Part shown: piece by piece, positions 8,108 to 13,324 of the stretch | Position numbering within the stretch: position 1 is the first letter of the stretch | How the letters are laid out: every line of letters starts with the position of its first letter | Source of the DNA: Deltaproteobacteria bacterium | Lineage (GTDB): Bacteria > Desulfobacterota > Desulfobacteria > Desulfobacterales > JAUVVS01 | Reading direction: 5' to 3' | Assembly (NCBI GenBank): GCA_030604545.1 | Contig: JAUVVS010000015.1 | Location: forward strand, 1 to 13,324 | Length of the DNA stretch: 13,324 nt | Program-made: the position numbers and the translations under genes | The notes under the pieces: generated by a model | Databases searched by the model: none | What the model saw: the letters and a program-made list of their open reading frames with translations, nothing else | What the model was told of the DNA's origin: nothing

Positions 8108-9577
8108 ATGATTCCGGAAAGCAAGACAGCGCAAAAAAATACAGTCATTAAAGGTGTGACGTATTTTTTGGCTCATGTACCGAATATGGTTCGACACGGG
8201 TCGAAGCCTACTAGAGAAATTGAATCAACCCCCAACTTGTTGAAGGACTTCATTGAACATCAAATTCCTTTTGATAAGGCCGTATCTTATGCACCAAATC
8301 AAGTATATATAGGCAATTTAGATCCCGACGATCTTCGTTCTACACCAATGCCATGGTGGAAGTATGACGTTCCTTCGGCCAATCGGCAAGGTCCTTTTGG
8401 GGAAATAATGCCCGAAGAAGAATTCCTAGGAATGATGAAGATATGTGACGAATTTGAAATTCTTATACTTGAAAAGTATTTTCTTGAAAATACCATACTT
8501 CAATTGAAAATTCATCCTCTCCTTGAAGATAAAGACATAGAGAAATTAGATGGGAAAGGCGTGCCGCTTTCTCAAATAGAAAAGTTCATCGAGCAAGAAG
8601 GCGCGATGCCTCTTTATATTAAGGGAGATAAACTAATAGGGTGCTGTCGGAGAGCTCATGAAGAAGATTTTAACCTGATACCAGACATTCTGATAGAAAA
8701 TTTGACCAACAAAGCTAGTGGTGCTATGGCATTAAGACATTTAAATGCCAAATTTGGTTGTCAGGATAGCCTTGAATATTTGATTGGTTGCGGTGAAGAG
8801 GCGGTTGGTGATCGTTACAACCGTGGCGGCGGGAATATGGCAAAAGCTATCGGTGAACTAGCTAATTGCCAGAATGCGACTGGTTCCGACACGAAAGCCT
8901 TCTGTTGTGCTCCGGTACACGCGATTATTTTAGGGTCAGGGCTTATTTCATCTGGAATTTTTAATAATGTGGCTGTTGTTGCCGGCGGATCATTTGCAAA
9001 GTTAGGTATGAAGTTTCGGGGACATCTAAAAAATGGTATGCCCATACTAGAAGATGTTATAGCCGGCATTGCTATACTTTTGGGTGAAGATGACAAAAAA
9101 AGCCCAGTGGTTAGGCTTGACTCAATTGGAAAACATAGCATCGGTACAGGGTCATCGCAGCAAATGATCTTTGAAAAACTCGTGGTCGAGCCACTTGAAA
9201 ATCTTAATTTACAGATGACCGATATTGATAAATTTGCAACTGAAATGCATAACCCTGAGCTCACTGTACCTCAGGGAAGCGGTGACGTCCCTCGGACAAA
9301 CTATCGGATTATCGGTAGTATTGCCGCTATCAGGGGAGAAATAAATAAAACACAAATTGAAGAGTTCTCTGAAATGCGTGGCATGCTCGGCTTTTCACCA
9401 ACCCAAGGGCACATTGCGTCAGCAGTGCCGGTTCTCGGGCATGCCGTACGTGATATCATGTCTGGAAAAATGAAAAGAGTTCAGTTTTTTGCAAAAGGAA
9501 GTTTGTTTTTAGGCAGAATGACCCAACTATCTGATGGAGTTTCGTTCATCCTTGAAGGTAACAACGGAGGGGATTAA
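8108..9577 (+). CDS. grdC: Glycine/sarcosine/betaine reductase component C, beta subunit
   Basis: The 489-residue protein matches GrdC along its length: the start VVKG(T/V)xY..HxPNMV, VSYAPNQVYIGN, GEIMPEEEFL, LENLTNKASGAMA, RGGGNMAKA, the thiolase/FabH-like active-site region ATGSDTKAFCCAP, the GDVPRTNY segment, and GKGSLFLGRMT-like at the end. Component C takes the carboxymethyl group carried on the selenocysteine of GrdA as a cysteine-bound thioester. With the alpha subunit GrdD it releases an acyl phosphate. The cysteine pair in FCCAP corresponds to FCAGP of classical GrdC, whose first Cys I take as the likely thioester site. AAAAGGAGA is well placed before the ATG. The product is slightly shorter than the roughly 510 residues of well-known members. 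No grdD follows, which is unusual. Confidence 0.94.
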   Translation: MIPESKTAQKNTVIKGVTYFLAHVPNMVRHGSKPTREIESTPNLLKDFIEHQIPFDKAVSYAPNQVYIGNLDPDDLRSTPMPWWKYDVPSANRQGPFGEIMPEEEFLGMMKICDEFEILILEKYFLENTILQLKIHPLLEDKDIEKLDGKGVPLSQIEKFIEQEGAMPLYIKGDKLIGCCRRAHEEDFNLIPDILIENLTNKASGAMALRHLNAKFGCQDSLEYLIGCGEEAVGDRYNRGGGNMAKAIGELANCQNATGSDTKAFCCAPVHAIILGSGLISSGIFNNVAVVAGGSFAKLGMKFRGHLKNGMPILEDVIAGIAILLGEDDKKSPVVRLDSIGKHSIGTGSSQQMIFEKLVVEPLENLNLQMTDIDKFATEMHNPELTVPQGSGDVPRTNYRIIGSIAAIRGEINKTQIEEFSEMRGMLGFSPTQGHIASAVPVLGHAVRDIMSGKMKRVQFFAKGSLFLGRMTQLSDGVSFILEGNNGGD

Positions 9578-9578
9578 A

Positions 9579-9905
9579 ATGGCAATAGAACTTAATAGAG
9601 ATAATTATGAAGAAGTTACAGGGGAAAAGGGACAAGTTGTATTAGTTGATTTCTGGGGACCCAAGTGTGCGCCCTGTCTTGCACTTATGCCGGCTGTTGC
9701 TGAGTTAGAAAAACAATATGAAGGTCGAGTTAAAATCACCAAACTCGATTCTACAGGTAATCGCATGCTTTGTGCAAAGCTTCGAGTCATGGGATTACCG
9801 ACTTTTATTATATACAAGGACGGCGACGAAAAAGAACGGTTGAGTGGTGAAGGGCTTACCATAGAAAACATTAAAGAAGCCTTAGATAACGTTTTGTCAA
9901 CTTGA
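9579..9905 (+). CDS. trxA: Reductase-dedicated thioredoxin with CAPC active site
   Basis: This small cytoplasmic redox protein (108 aa) would re-reduce the selenenyl-sulfide of GrdA after each turnover. The active site is WGPKCAPC with Cys30 and Cys33, and not the usual WCGPC. The cis-proline loop MGLPTF is present. Non-canonical Gx2C-type motifs are typical of thioredoxins encoded in Grd operons. The start at 9579 is set by CGGAGGGG (9565-9572), which lies in the end of grdC; the genes are one base apart, so translation is coupled. An additional cysteine lies in the MLCAKLRV segment before the cis-proline. It would be reduced by the TrxB encoded at 11182. Confidence 0.95.
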   Translation: MAIELNRDNYEEVTGEKGQVVLVDFWGPKCAPCLALMPAVAELEKQYEGRVKITKLDSTGNRMLCAKLRVMGLPTFIIYKDGDEKERLSGEGLTIENIKEALDNVLST

Positions 9906-9930
9906 ACATTTGCACGGAGGAGGAATTTCA

Positions 9931-10398
9931 ATGGAACTCAAAGGGAAAAAAATAATCATAGTTGGGGAGCGTGATGGCGTGCAAGGGCCAGCGATAGAGG
10001 CCTGTGTTAAAAGTGCAGGAGGTGAACCAGTACTCGTTCAGACACAGTGTTTTGTATGAACAGCCGCAGGCGCTTTTGACCTGGAAGGTCAAAAAAAAGC
10101 AAAAGAAATGACTGAAAAGTACGGTAAGGATAATGTTGTGGTAGTGCTTGGTTCTCCAGATGCAGATAGTACGGAGTTATATGCCGAAACGTTAATCAAT
10201 GGCGATCCAGCCTGGATGGGGCCATTAGCTGGCGTTGCCCTTGGTCTGTCTGTGTATCACATTCTAGAGCCGGAAATGAAGGAAATCATTGATCCACAAA
10301 TTTATGAGGGGCAGCTTGCACTCATGGCGTTGGCCTTGGATGTAGATTCTATCATAAAAGGACTGGACAAGGTTCGTCCTAAAAAGCAAGCTGATTAA
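9931..10398 (+). CDS. grdA: Selenoprotein A of the glycine/sarcosine/betaine reductase complex (UGA = Sec at residue 43)
   Basis: GrdA is the shared small carrier that accepts the carboxymethyl group from component B on its selenocysteine and delivers it to component C. Translation from the ATG at 9931 reads MELKGKKIIIVGERDG, then CFV-U-TAAGAFDLEGQ at the in-frame TGA (10057-10059), and continues to 10398, giving 155 residues, close to the family's roughly 158. The C40-x-x-U43 pair is the redox center and matches the invariant CFVUTAAGAxDLE motif. CGGAGGAGG at 9915-9923 lies seven bases before the start, 25 bases after trxA. A conventional reading would lose the first 59 residues, including the active site, by starting at the ATG at 10108. 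A hairpin suited to Sec insertion follows the UGA. The symbol is secure because one GrdA serves all component B types. Confidence 0.97.
10074..10094 (+). promoter_or_regulatory. SECIS hairpin for grdA
   Basis: TTTTGACC (10074-10081) and GGTCAAAA (10087-10094) form a perfect 8-bp stem with the 5-base loop TGGAA. The loop starts 22 bases after the UGA at 10057-10059, within the usual range for a SelB-read SECIS. The GG in the loop is a common feature of bacterial elements. The sequence also codes for the conserved FDLEGQ segment. Confidence 0.75.
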
Positions 10399-10714
10399 AA
10401 ATAGGCGCAACCTTATCAGATTTTCTTGTTTATCAAACATTGCATTTTTTGATTATGCGCGGAAATCAGCTATCCCTTTTTTGACTCATCCGACTTTTAC
10501 GTACTTTTGCTGAAAATCGCCGGTTTATCACCGCGGTTACTGCCAAGCCGACGTTGGTTTAAAATGATTGTATGCACTGCCCTGCAGTCCTCCTTGTGAG
10601 GAGGGGATTGCAAGACGTACATCAAGCCTCTCGGACACCGTGGGATCTGTTCCAAAGGCGAGTTCCAAAAAATGAAAAGTACCCTTAATCTGGATGAGTC
10701 CCTTATTTTTTCAT

Positions 10715-10743
10715 GGCAGGGGGTACTCTGTGATCCCCCTGCC
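10715..10743 (+). repeat. 9-bp GC-rich hairpin downstream of grdA
   Basis: GGCAGGGGG (10715-10723) pairs perfectly with CCCCCTGCC (10735-10743) around an 11-base loop. There is no T-run on either side, so it is not a classical terminator for the grd genes although it is placed to block or stabilise the 3' end of a long transcript. Its role is unknown. Confidence 0.5.
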
Positions 10744-10802
10744 GCGGTAACCTGTTCGAATCCTTTCTGGAGGATCAGCACCATTTGAAAACAAAATTAC
10801 AA

Positions 10803-10831
10803 TTCCACCAACAAAACTAAGCTTGGTGGAA
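10803..10831 (+). repeat. 9-bp hairpin in the grdA-trxB gap
   Basis: TTCCACCAA (10803-10811) pairs perfectly with TTGGTGGAA (10823-10831) around an 11-base loop. It is followed by AAATTT and not a T-run. It is the second stable hairpin in this otherwise featureless stretch. Its function cannot be read from the sequence. Confidence 0.45.
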
Positions 10832-11181
10832 AATTTCGCGCCATATGGCGTCGAGCAACCATGCAGTCAAGCACTAATTCAGTGGCGTTTGTCCAAGTAG
10901 ATAGTCTGTCCCGAAGGTGATCACGCTGACTGTTATGGTTTGGAGTGCCGGACCCTAGTTCAATGCAATTACTGTTATTGACAAATTTATTGGCGGCACC
11001 GCATTTTTACCGGCCAGATTGCCGATGATCATGAGGTTGCTCGGAATCAGCCTAGTCACCAAAGAGAAAGTTTTCGATTTTACTTTCATTTCAGTCTGTC
11101 CAGAATATGAGGTGTTTCCTGCAGTACCGTATGGCGGGTGAGGTTCGTTGGTAATTAAATAACTTTTTAGAGGAAAAGAAA

Positions 11182-12147
11182 GTGATTAACGAGGACATAT
11201 ACGATGTCATTATTGTCGGAGGTGGGCCTGCAGGTATGGCCGCCGGAATTTATGCAAAGCGTGCTGCAGTAAAAACTTTATTGATTGAAAGTGATAATAT
11301 TGGAGGTCAGATTAATACTTCCGATGTTATTGAAAACTATATAGGATTTGACATTATTTCAGGCGGTGACCTTTCGTCAAAAATTTCTGCTCATGCTTCT
11401 CGTTATGGTCTAGAAATTATAAAGAAAAAAGTAAATAATATCGATCCTGGTGTTGACTTTCATGAGATTAAACTTGATGATGATCTAAATCTCAAAACGC
11501 ATTCGGTAATTGTGGCCACAGGAGGTAATCCGAGAAGGCTCAACATCCCGGGTGAAAGTGAAAACTTTGGTAAAGGTGTATCCTATTGTGCAGTATGTGA
11601 CGGATTCTTCTTTCAAGATAGAACAGTCACTGTTATTGGCGGGGGTGATAGTGCTGTCGAAGAATCACTTTATTTGTCTAAAATTGCAAAGAAAGTATAC
11701 CTTGTTCATCGAAGAAATGAACTTCGGGCTGGAAGATTACTGCAGAAAAGGGCTTTTGCAGAAAACAATATCGAAATAATGTGGAATACGGTTCCAAAAA
11801 AGATTAACTCGGATAAAACTGGTGTAGTTTCTGTTCAGCTTGAAGATACGGTAACATCGGAAAGACATGATCTTGCAACTGATGGTGTTTTCATTTTTAT
11901 TGGTTTTAAACCTAACAACAGATTGCTACCGGTTGACGTTAAGATGAACCCCGATGGCTATGTCATTACTAACGAAAAATGTGAAACCTCAGTACCCGGA
12001 ATTTATGTGGTTGGAGATCTAAGAGAAAAATATGCAAAGCAAATAATTACTGCCGCTTCTGACGGTTGTATCGCTGCCCTTGCAGCTGCTCACTATACAG
12101 AAGAAAAAAAAGCTGAAGTGTTAGCAGTTGAGGAAAAAAATTTTTAG
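11182..12147 (+). CDS. trxB: Thioredoxin reductase (NADPH)
   Basis: This flavoprotein passes electrons from NADPH through FAD and a cysteine pair to thioredoxin. The 321-residue product has the FAD-binding GGGPAG near the start, the redox motif YCAVCDG in the middle, the NAD(P)-binding GGGDSAVEE, the HRRNELRA stretch whose arginines favor NADPH, and the closing GDLREKYAKQIITAASDG that holds FAD. Length is typical. The start is a GTG with AGAGGA seven bases upstream (11169-11174). In Grd loci a trxB-trxA pair feeds GrdA, so it very likely reduces the CAPC thioredoxin encoded at 9579. Unlike the classical arrangement, it is separated from the other reductase genes by 783 bases, so it may have its own promoter. 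Confidence 0.96.
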   Translation: MINEDIYDVIIVGGGPAGMAAGIYAKRAAVKTLLIESDNIGGQINTSDVIENYIGFDIISGGDLSSKISAHASRYGLEIIKKKVNNIDPGVDFHEIKLDDDLNLKTHSVIVATGGNPRRLNIPGESENFGKGVSYCAVCDGFFFQDRTVTVIGGGDSAVEESLYLSKIAKKVYLVHRRNELRAGRLLQKRAFAENNIEIMWNTVPKKINSDKTGVVSVQLEDTVTSERHDLATDGVFIFIGFKPNNRLLPVDVKMNPDGYVITNEKCETSVPGIYVVGDLREKYAKQIITAASDGCIAALAAAHYTEEKKAEVLAVEEKNF

Positions 12148-12521
12148 GCTATTTCTTCGGTAATACCGGCGGATCGTCACCAGAGGGCGTACACAAAAAG
12201 CTGATAGGCGGTGCTGAAGTTTTTACGAATCGATATGACCTTCATCTACTGGTTGTGCTTCATTCCTGCATCGCCCCCACCCTCGGGTTGATAGGGTTAG
12301 TGACCCCTAGGTTGAGCAAAAAAAACAGTGAGCTGAAAACAGCTTCCCGAGCTCATTGAGCTGGCCTAAGAAAAGCTGTATAAATCATGCCGGTGGCAAA
12401 GGTCGCACTGTCTGGTGTTTAAGATCCAGATCCCTTAAACATTGTATCATCTCCTCTCCGATGAAGCTATGGAGTATCAGGTCTTCTACTTCCGATATGA
12501 TCTGACACTTCACTTGAAAAG
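12148..12521 (+). other. Gene-free stretch after trxB
   Basis: No supported gene lies here. An A-rich run is followed by AGCTG-AAAA-CAGCT (12331-12344), a small hairpin, and GTTTAA (12417-12422) / TTAAAC (12435-12440) forms another dyad. CCTGCATCGCC at 12265-12275 recurs exactly at 12901-12911, inside the tRNA-like fragment on the other side of the transposase remnant. CTGAAAACAGCTT (12333-12345) recurs in altered form at 13124-13135. These repeats suggest rearranged insertion-scar DNA. Confidence 0.5.
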
Positions 12522-12585
12522 ATGAGGGTTACCAGTTTTGATTACGGTGCGAACCAAAAATCAAAACAAAGGAGGTAACCCTCAT
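12522..12585 (+). promoter_or_regulatory. Long two-part hairpin covering a transposase ribosome site and start codon
   Basis: ATGAGGGTTACC (12522-12533) pairs perfectly with GGTAACCCTCAT (12574-12585), and inside it GTTTTGATT (12535-12543) pairs with AATCAAAAC (12559-12567). The stem is 21 bp, with a single A opposite six unpaired bases and a 15-base loop. The right arm holds most of the AAAGGAGG ribosome site and the first two bases of the ATG at 12584, so the folded RNA would hide the start. Such structures are known in insertion elements as a guard against translation of read-through transcripts. Confidence 0.7.
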
Positions 12586-12661
12586 GCTTCATTGTAACGA
12601 ACGTATCGAACACAAGATCGGTTTGCTTAACCTCGCTGAAGAGCTTTCCAATGTCTCATGA
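12584..12661 (+). pseudogene. Broken transposase start (IS481-like)
   Basis: After an AAAGGAGG ribosome site the frame encodes only 25 residues before a TGA at 12659-12661. The end, HKIGLLNLAEELSNVS, matches my recollection of the N-terminus of IS481-type transposases, in which the next residues (RACKVMG...) begin a helix-turn-helix. Nothing resembling the rest of the protein follows in any frame, so the element was cut off by deletion or rearrangement. The upstream hairpin is still perfect, which suggests a fairly recent loss or a selected RNA structure. Family assignment rests on one short motif and is tentative. Confidence 0.5.
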
Positions 12662-12791
12662 TCAGGTTATCAACCCCCTATTCGAGCTCGATATGATTGC
12701 TAATGACGGACTTGAACTGACACGCTGCAGTGCAGATTCCAAGATCGATTTGTACTATAAAAAACGTGTAACTAATAGGAATAACGGCATA

Positions 12792-12836
12792 TACTGGCAC
12801 AAACAAGCCACCCTAAGTGGTACAAAGATGCCAGTA
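12792..12836 (+). repeat. Nested stem-loop
   Basis: TACTGGCA (12792-12799) pairs perfectly with TGCCAGTA (12829-12836), and inside it CCAC (12808-12811) pairs with GTGG (12817-12820) across symmetric 8-base internal loops. The nesting and symmetry suggest a structured RNA or DNA element. It has no T-run. It may belong to the damaged mobile element to its left. Confidence 0.45.
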
Positions 12837-12892
12837 ACGAAAAGAACAAAGCAAATAAGATCAAATATTTCGATTAGTTACGATGCGTATCA

Positions 12893-12915
12893 TTCTATTC
12901 CCTGCATCGCCACCA
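12893..12915 (+). other. tRNA 3'-end fragment (possible attachment-site scar)
   Basis: TTCTATT-CCCTG-CATCGCC-A-CCA reads as a T-loop, the 3' half of a T-stem, the 3' half of an acceptor stem, a discriminator A and an encoded CCA, all in correct register. The matching 5' halves (CAGGG, GGCGATG) are absent upstream, so the tRNA is not complete. The T-loop differs from the usual TTCGAAT at the central GAA (TAT). A terminator follows at 12949, as it would after a tRNA gene. A 3'-end-only copy is what integration or excision at a tRNA leaves behind. Confidence 0.45.
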
Positions 12916-12948
12916 AATTGACGTCCGGAGAGATCCGGTAAGATATAT

Positions 12949-12983
12949 AACCCCGAGTCCTGGTAGGGATTTCGGGGTTTTCT
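12949..12983 (+). terminator. Intrinsic terminator after the tRNA-like fragment
   Basis: AACCCCGA (12949-12956) pairs perfectly with TCGGGGTT (12972-12979), followed by TTCT. The stem is short but GC-rich with a T-rich tail on the plus strand. Its place about 35 bases after the tRNA-like CCA suggests it once ended a tRNA transcript. Confidence 0.65.
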
Positions 12984-13291
12984 GTTTCCTGAGTGGGGCC
13001 AGCTGAATAGTGCGTACTGGTTTGTAAGAATGATGCATATTCGGCGTCGAAAGTGCATGAAAATGATATAGTCTCTTGCAATAACCTTGCACCTTCCGAC
13101 CGCACAACGCGTATAGACATAACCTGAAACAGCTTGAGCTTCCCGAATTCTCTTTGCCCTTCTAAGGAGAGCTCTCCCTGGCAACAAGTGGTTGAAAATG
13201 GCAGTTTTTATCAGAGGTGCTCCATTTTTCTCCCGGGGAGGGTTATGATATCGAACCATTGCTCCCTTCCTGCGCTTTTTGAAAGAGAAAA

Positions 13292-13324
13292 TCAGAATTC
13301 CCAGCTGACACCGGCTCTGACGAG
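13292..13324 (-). CDS. C-terminal end of a probable outer-membrane beta-barrel protein (partial)
   Basis: On the minus strand the window edge encodes LVRAGVSWEF followed by TGA. A final strand of alternating residues ending in an aromatic Phe is the signature recognised by the BAM complex on outer-membrane beta-barrel proteins. Only ten codons are visible, so the family cannot be named, and the gene runs beyond the window. If right, the host has an outer membrane, and this gene faces the reductase locus tail to tail. Confidence 0.45.
   Translation of the reverse strand, partial: LVRAGVSWEF

Larger units (their letters stand above)
10399..11181 (+). other. 783-base gene-free stretch between grdA and trxB
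   Basis: No reading frame with recognisable protein features is present on either strand, and there is no trace of grdD, which would be expected near here. I see two solid hairpins (10715-10743 and 10803-10831), a lone TTGACA at 10978 without a good -10, and a short run (TTCGAAT at 10755) that recalls a tRNA T-loop but does not fold as one. Near the right end AGAGGA (11169-11174) is the ribosome site of trxB. The stretch may be decayed DNA left by a deletion or insertion. Confidence 0.6.
12662..13291 (+). other. Gene-free stretch after the transposase remnant
   Basis: The open frames here (plus strand to 12941, minus strand 12861-13259) lack ribosome sites and family motifs, and they run through a stem-loop, a tRNA-like fragment and a terminator. 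I regard them as non-coding. The distinct elements are listed separately. From about 12990 to 13291 I see nothing further except a second, altered copy of the CTGAAACAGCTT / AGCTTCCCGA sequence at 13124-13146. Confidence 0.5.

Noticed and set aside
10755..10783. tRNA-like 3' end (TTCGAAT ... CACCA)
   Set aside because: The T-stem does not pair with the bases before TTCGAAT, and the distance from the T-loop to CCA is too long for a tRNA. selC was considered and does not fit.
10497..10784. Minus-strand open frame of 95 codons in the grdA-trxB gap
   Set aside because: No ribosome site or family motif, and it runs through the 9-bp GC-rich hairpin. The composition looks non-coding.
10950..11135. 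Short plus-strand open stretch (about 56 codons ending TGA near 11134) as a gene remnant
   Set aside because: No start with a ribosome site and no recognisable motif. This length is expected by chance over six frames.
12651..12941. Plus-strand frame of 96 codons after the broken transposase
   Set aside because: It starts inside the transposase fragment in another frame, has no ribosome site, and passes through a stem-loop and the tRNA-like fragment.
12861..13259. Minus-strand frame of 132 codons
   Set aside because: It reads backwards through the terminator and the tRNA-like end, a well-known source of spurious proteins. No domain is recognisable.
1..13324. CRISPR arrays, rRNA genes, intact insertion sequences
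   Set aside because: No regularly spaced repeat series, rRNA sequence or intact transposase gene is visible on either strand.

Overview
The window carries a selenium-dependent amino-acid/amine reductase locus of the glycine/sarcosine/betaine reductase (Grd) type, joined to a tripartite tricarboxylate-type (TTT) uptake system and preceded by a sigma-54 activator gene. All complete genes are on the + strand. The organism is probably an anaerobic, selenoprotein-making Gram-negative bacterium. The signs are two in-frame UGA (selenocysteine) codons, each with a hairpin just downstream, a TTT transporter with a periplasmic binding protein, and a short minus-strand coding end at the right edge that ends in the aromatic residue typical of outer-membrane beta-barrels. 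The overall feel is Desulfobacterota-like, but lineage is an inference and not secure.

Layout. 109-1866: PAS-PAS-AAA+-HTH sigma-54 activator. 1867-2290: control region with a candidate -24/-12 promoter (2044-2059) and, overlapping the regulator's 3' end, helically phased TGC-N6-GCA repeats that could be its enhancer. 2291-5348: tctC, tctB and tctA homologues, encoding the binding protein, small membrane subunit and large membrane subunit. 5379-10398: Grd genes in the order component B selenoprotein (grdB/F/H-like), component B proprotein (grdE/G/I-like), component C beta (grdC), thioredoxin (trxA), selenoprotein A (grdA). A 783-base gene-free stretch follows, then trxB (11182-12147). The right-hand 1.1 kb holds no intact gene. 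It contains a broken transposase start under a large hairpin, a tRNA 3'-end fragment, a terminator, and the last 10 codons of a minus-strand outer-membrane-type protein.

How the genes fit together. The regulator would sense a small molecule through its PAS domains and switch on uptake and reduction together. TctCBA would import the substrate. Component B (pyruvoyl subunit from the GrdE-like proprotein plus the selenocysteine subunit) would bind the amine as a Schiff base and hand a carboxymethyl-type group to the selenocysteine of GrdA. GrdC would take the resulting thioester. TrxB and TrxA would supply electrons from NADPH. Component B sets the substrate in this family, and here it is divergent around the expected cleavage cysteine, its two genes are in reversed order, and it is wired to a TTT transporter. 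The substrate therefore need not be glycine. No grdD (component C alpha) and no selenocysteine-synthesis genes (selA, selB, selC, selD) are seen in the window.
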